A stretch of 64,000 bases of DNA from Flavobacterium kingsejongi. Its GTDB lineage: Bacteria > Bacteroidota > Bacteroidia > Flavobacteriales > Flavobacteriaceae. Made by a program: the position numbers and the translations under genes. Of this stretch, positions 62,727-64,000 are shown piece after piece. Below the pieces are notes generated by a model. The model had not been told where the DNA came from and did no database searches. It saw nothing but the letters and a program-made list of their open reading frames with translations. The stretch lies in the NCBI RefSeq assembly GCF_003076475.1, contig NZ_CP020919.1, forward strand, positions 3,286,001-3,350,000. The letters are read 5' to 3'. Every line of letters begins with the position of its first letter. Positions within the stretch are counted from its first letter, which is position 1.

Positions 62727-64000
62727 TTAAATTTTTATAGCTTCTATTGTTACCTGTTGCTCGGGTTGTGTATTGATATACTTCACCACCTTTCCATTCT
62801 CCATTACAAATTCAAAAAACACATCGGGTGCGAAGCCATCGACAATGAATTTATATCCCGAAACGGGAATCAGCTCGAGCTTTACTTCCGGATTCATCTG
62901 GATGTACAATTTCCCTGATTCCAAAAGTACTACTTTCTCGCTGCCTTTTGCCGTTTTGTATTTTCCGGCCATTTTTTCCAAAAGGGGAAGATCTACCTTT
63001 ACATCCGTACCATGCAGTATATTACGAATCTGCCGCGAAGGGATAACTGTTGCTTTTGTGCTCTGGTTTTGTAATAGGATTATTGTATACTCCTGATCCA
63101 GATACCGCCCGATATAGGTGATATAGCCACCCCATCCTCCGCTATGGGATGCCGATTTTCCATAAACCGGATCATTACTGATACTCCATCCAAATCCATA
63201 CCCAGTAGGCTCTTCTTTTGTGGTGTAGGAATTAAATATCAGTTCTTTATCTTTCGCGTTGACTAACTTGTCCGTATATAAAGCAGTATCCCAAACCAAT
63301 AGATCCGAAGCAGTAGTATGGACCATCCCGTCTCCTACCACACCATCCAGGTAAACCACATAGTGCCTTTTCCCAAGATCGTCCGGGAATACCAAACTTT
63401 TCAAACTGTCGGAATACACGTGCCCTTCGGTCAGATTACTGATTTTTCCAGGCTGGAATCTACGTCGGTATACCTGTGTGTGCTGCATTCCCAAAGGATC
63501 AAAAATAGCTGCTTTTAAATAATCTCCATAGGTTTTTTTAGATACCTTTTCGATAATGCTCGCCAGGAATACATATCCGGTGTTACTATACTCCCATTTT
63601 TCACCAGGATCAAATAAAACTTTGGGTTGCTGCTTTTGAAAGGCTTTCAGAATTGTCGCATTGGTCGCAAAATCATTTTTGTCATTCGCCTCTTGCAGCA
63701 ACTCCATATAATCAGGAAGGCCGCTGGTATGCACTAACAAATTTTTAATGGTTATACCTTTATAAGCTGCTAATTCCGGTAAATATTTGCTTATTGGATC
63801 ATCATACGAAAGTTTATGCTGCTTTTCTAATAATACAATCGCCATAGCTGTAAACTGTTTGGTAACGGAAGCCAGTTCAAATACGGATGCTTTTGTTAAC
63901 TTTTCCCCTGTCTTTACATTCGCCACTCCGAAAGAATGTTCATAGACAATCTTTCCTTTTTCTGCAACAAGCACATTGCTATTAAATGCACCATCATTAT
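62727..64000 (-). CDS. serine hydrolase, beta-lactamase class C/penicillin-binding family, 5' partial
   Basis: The frame runs off the right edge, so the N-terminus is missing; ~424 residues are present. The catalytic Ser-x-x-Lys is SVTKQFTAMAI, the Tyr-x-Asn motif YSNTGYVFL, and HSGGWGGYITYIG provides the third motif (HxG in place of KTG). These serine hydrolases act on D-Ala peptides or esters; true beta-lactamase activity is not implied. It sits upstream of the BlaI-like repressor and M56 genes, a layout compatible with their controlling it. Confidence 0.88.
   Translation of the reverse strand, partial: NDGAFNSNVLVAEKGKIVYEHSFGVANVKTGEKLTKASVFELASVTKQFTAMAIVLLEKQHKLSYDDPISKYLPELAAYKGITIKNLLVHTSGLPDYMELLQEANDKNDFATNATILKAFQKQQPKVLFDPGEKWEYSNTGYVFLASIIEKVSKKTYGDYLKAAIFDPLGMQHTQVYRRRFQPGKISNLTEGHVYSDSLKSLVFPDDLGKRHYVVYLDGVVGDGMVHTTASDLLVWDTALYTDKLVNAKDKELIFNSYTTKEEPTGYGFGWSISNDPVYGKSASHSGGWGGYITYIGRYLDQEYTIILLQNQSTKATVIPSRQIRNILHGTDVKVDLPLLEKMAGKYKTAKGSEKVVLLESGKLYIQMNPEVKLELIPVSGYKFIVDGFAPDVFFEFVMENGKVVKYINTQPEQQVTIEAIKI

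Overview
This window looks like a chromosomal segment from a member of the Bacteroidota, most likely Flavobacteriaceae and probably Flavobacterium or a close relative. The reasons are a PorP/SprF plus OmpA pair typical of type IX secretion genomes, promoters of the TTTG-N19/20-TAnnTTTG type, almost no Shine-Dalgarno sequences, AT-rich intergenic DNA, and several families that are mainly known from this group (DUF4159, DUF3667, PF14905-type outer-membrane barrels, ISAon1-like transposases).

Layout. 1-16.0 kb is housekeeping: the end of an LptD-like outer-membrane protein, a RidA protein, mgsA, a BadF-type sugar kinase, gap, pfkA, a TamB-like protein, divergent tsaD, then a tight co-directional run of rsmE, a DUF4159 protein, an RNA methyltransferase, a THUMP-like methyltransferase and a secreted protein. 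A VanX-like dipeptidase and an LEA-like secreted protein follow. 16.1-18.4 kb holds tRNA-Ser, tRNA-Pro and tRNA-Arg and then an ISL3/ISAon1-type insertion sequence whose inverted repeats can be seen and which has cut a small secreted-protein gene. 18.4-28.5 kb carries two Mg-related loci (mgtC-like plus mgtE; a second mgtC-like plus a DUF3995 protein), an SDR, a thiolase, an NlpC/P60 protein, a DUF3667 protein and a GH130 enzyme. 28.6-31.9 kb is a 1307-bp perfect inverted repeat made by two IS256-family copies, with a decapitated AraC-type regulator next to it. 32-42.4 kb has an ExbB/ExbD pair, pheT, an OmpA-PorP/SprF pair and a VWA-MoxR pair.

42.5-53.7 kb reads as a stress or DNA-repair island: a small DUF2892-like membrane protein, Ku, LigD, a response regulator, a DUF2892/SRPBCC protein, a GAF-PAS protein with a lone histidine-containing helix, a YihY-like membrane protein, an AsmA-like protein and three very small genes with their own terminators. 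Five transcription units here share the same 38-nt upstream pattern (TATAA box, 25 nt, CTTTG), which I propose as the promoter of one regulon. 53.7-64 kb has a Bcr/CflA exporter, a pentapeptide-repeat protein, miaE, a hypothetical protein, a 26 x 21-bp tandem repeat array, a PF14905 barrel receptor, a BlaR1/BlaI-type pair and the end of a serine hydrolase gene.

Several genes are broken at single positions (a frameshift in the OmpA signal peptide, an in-frame stop in the VWA gene, a frameshift in the response regulator, a missing start codon in tamB). They are either recent decay or base-level errors in this sequence, and they should be checked before function is assigned.
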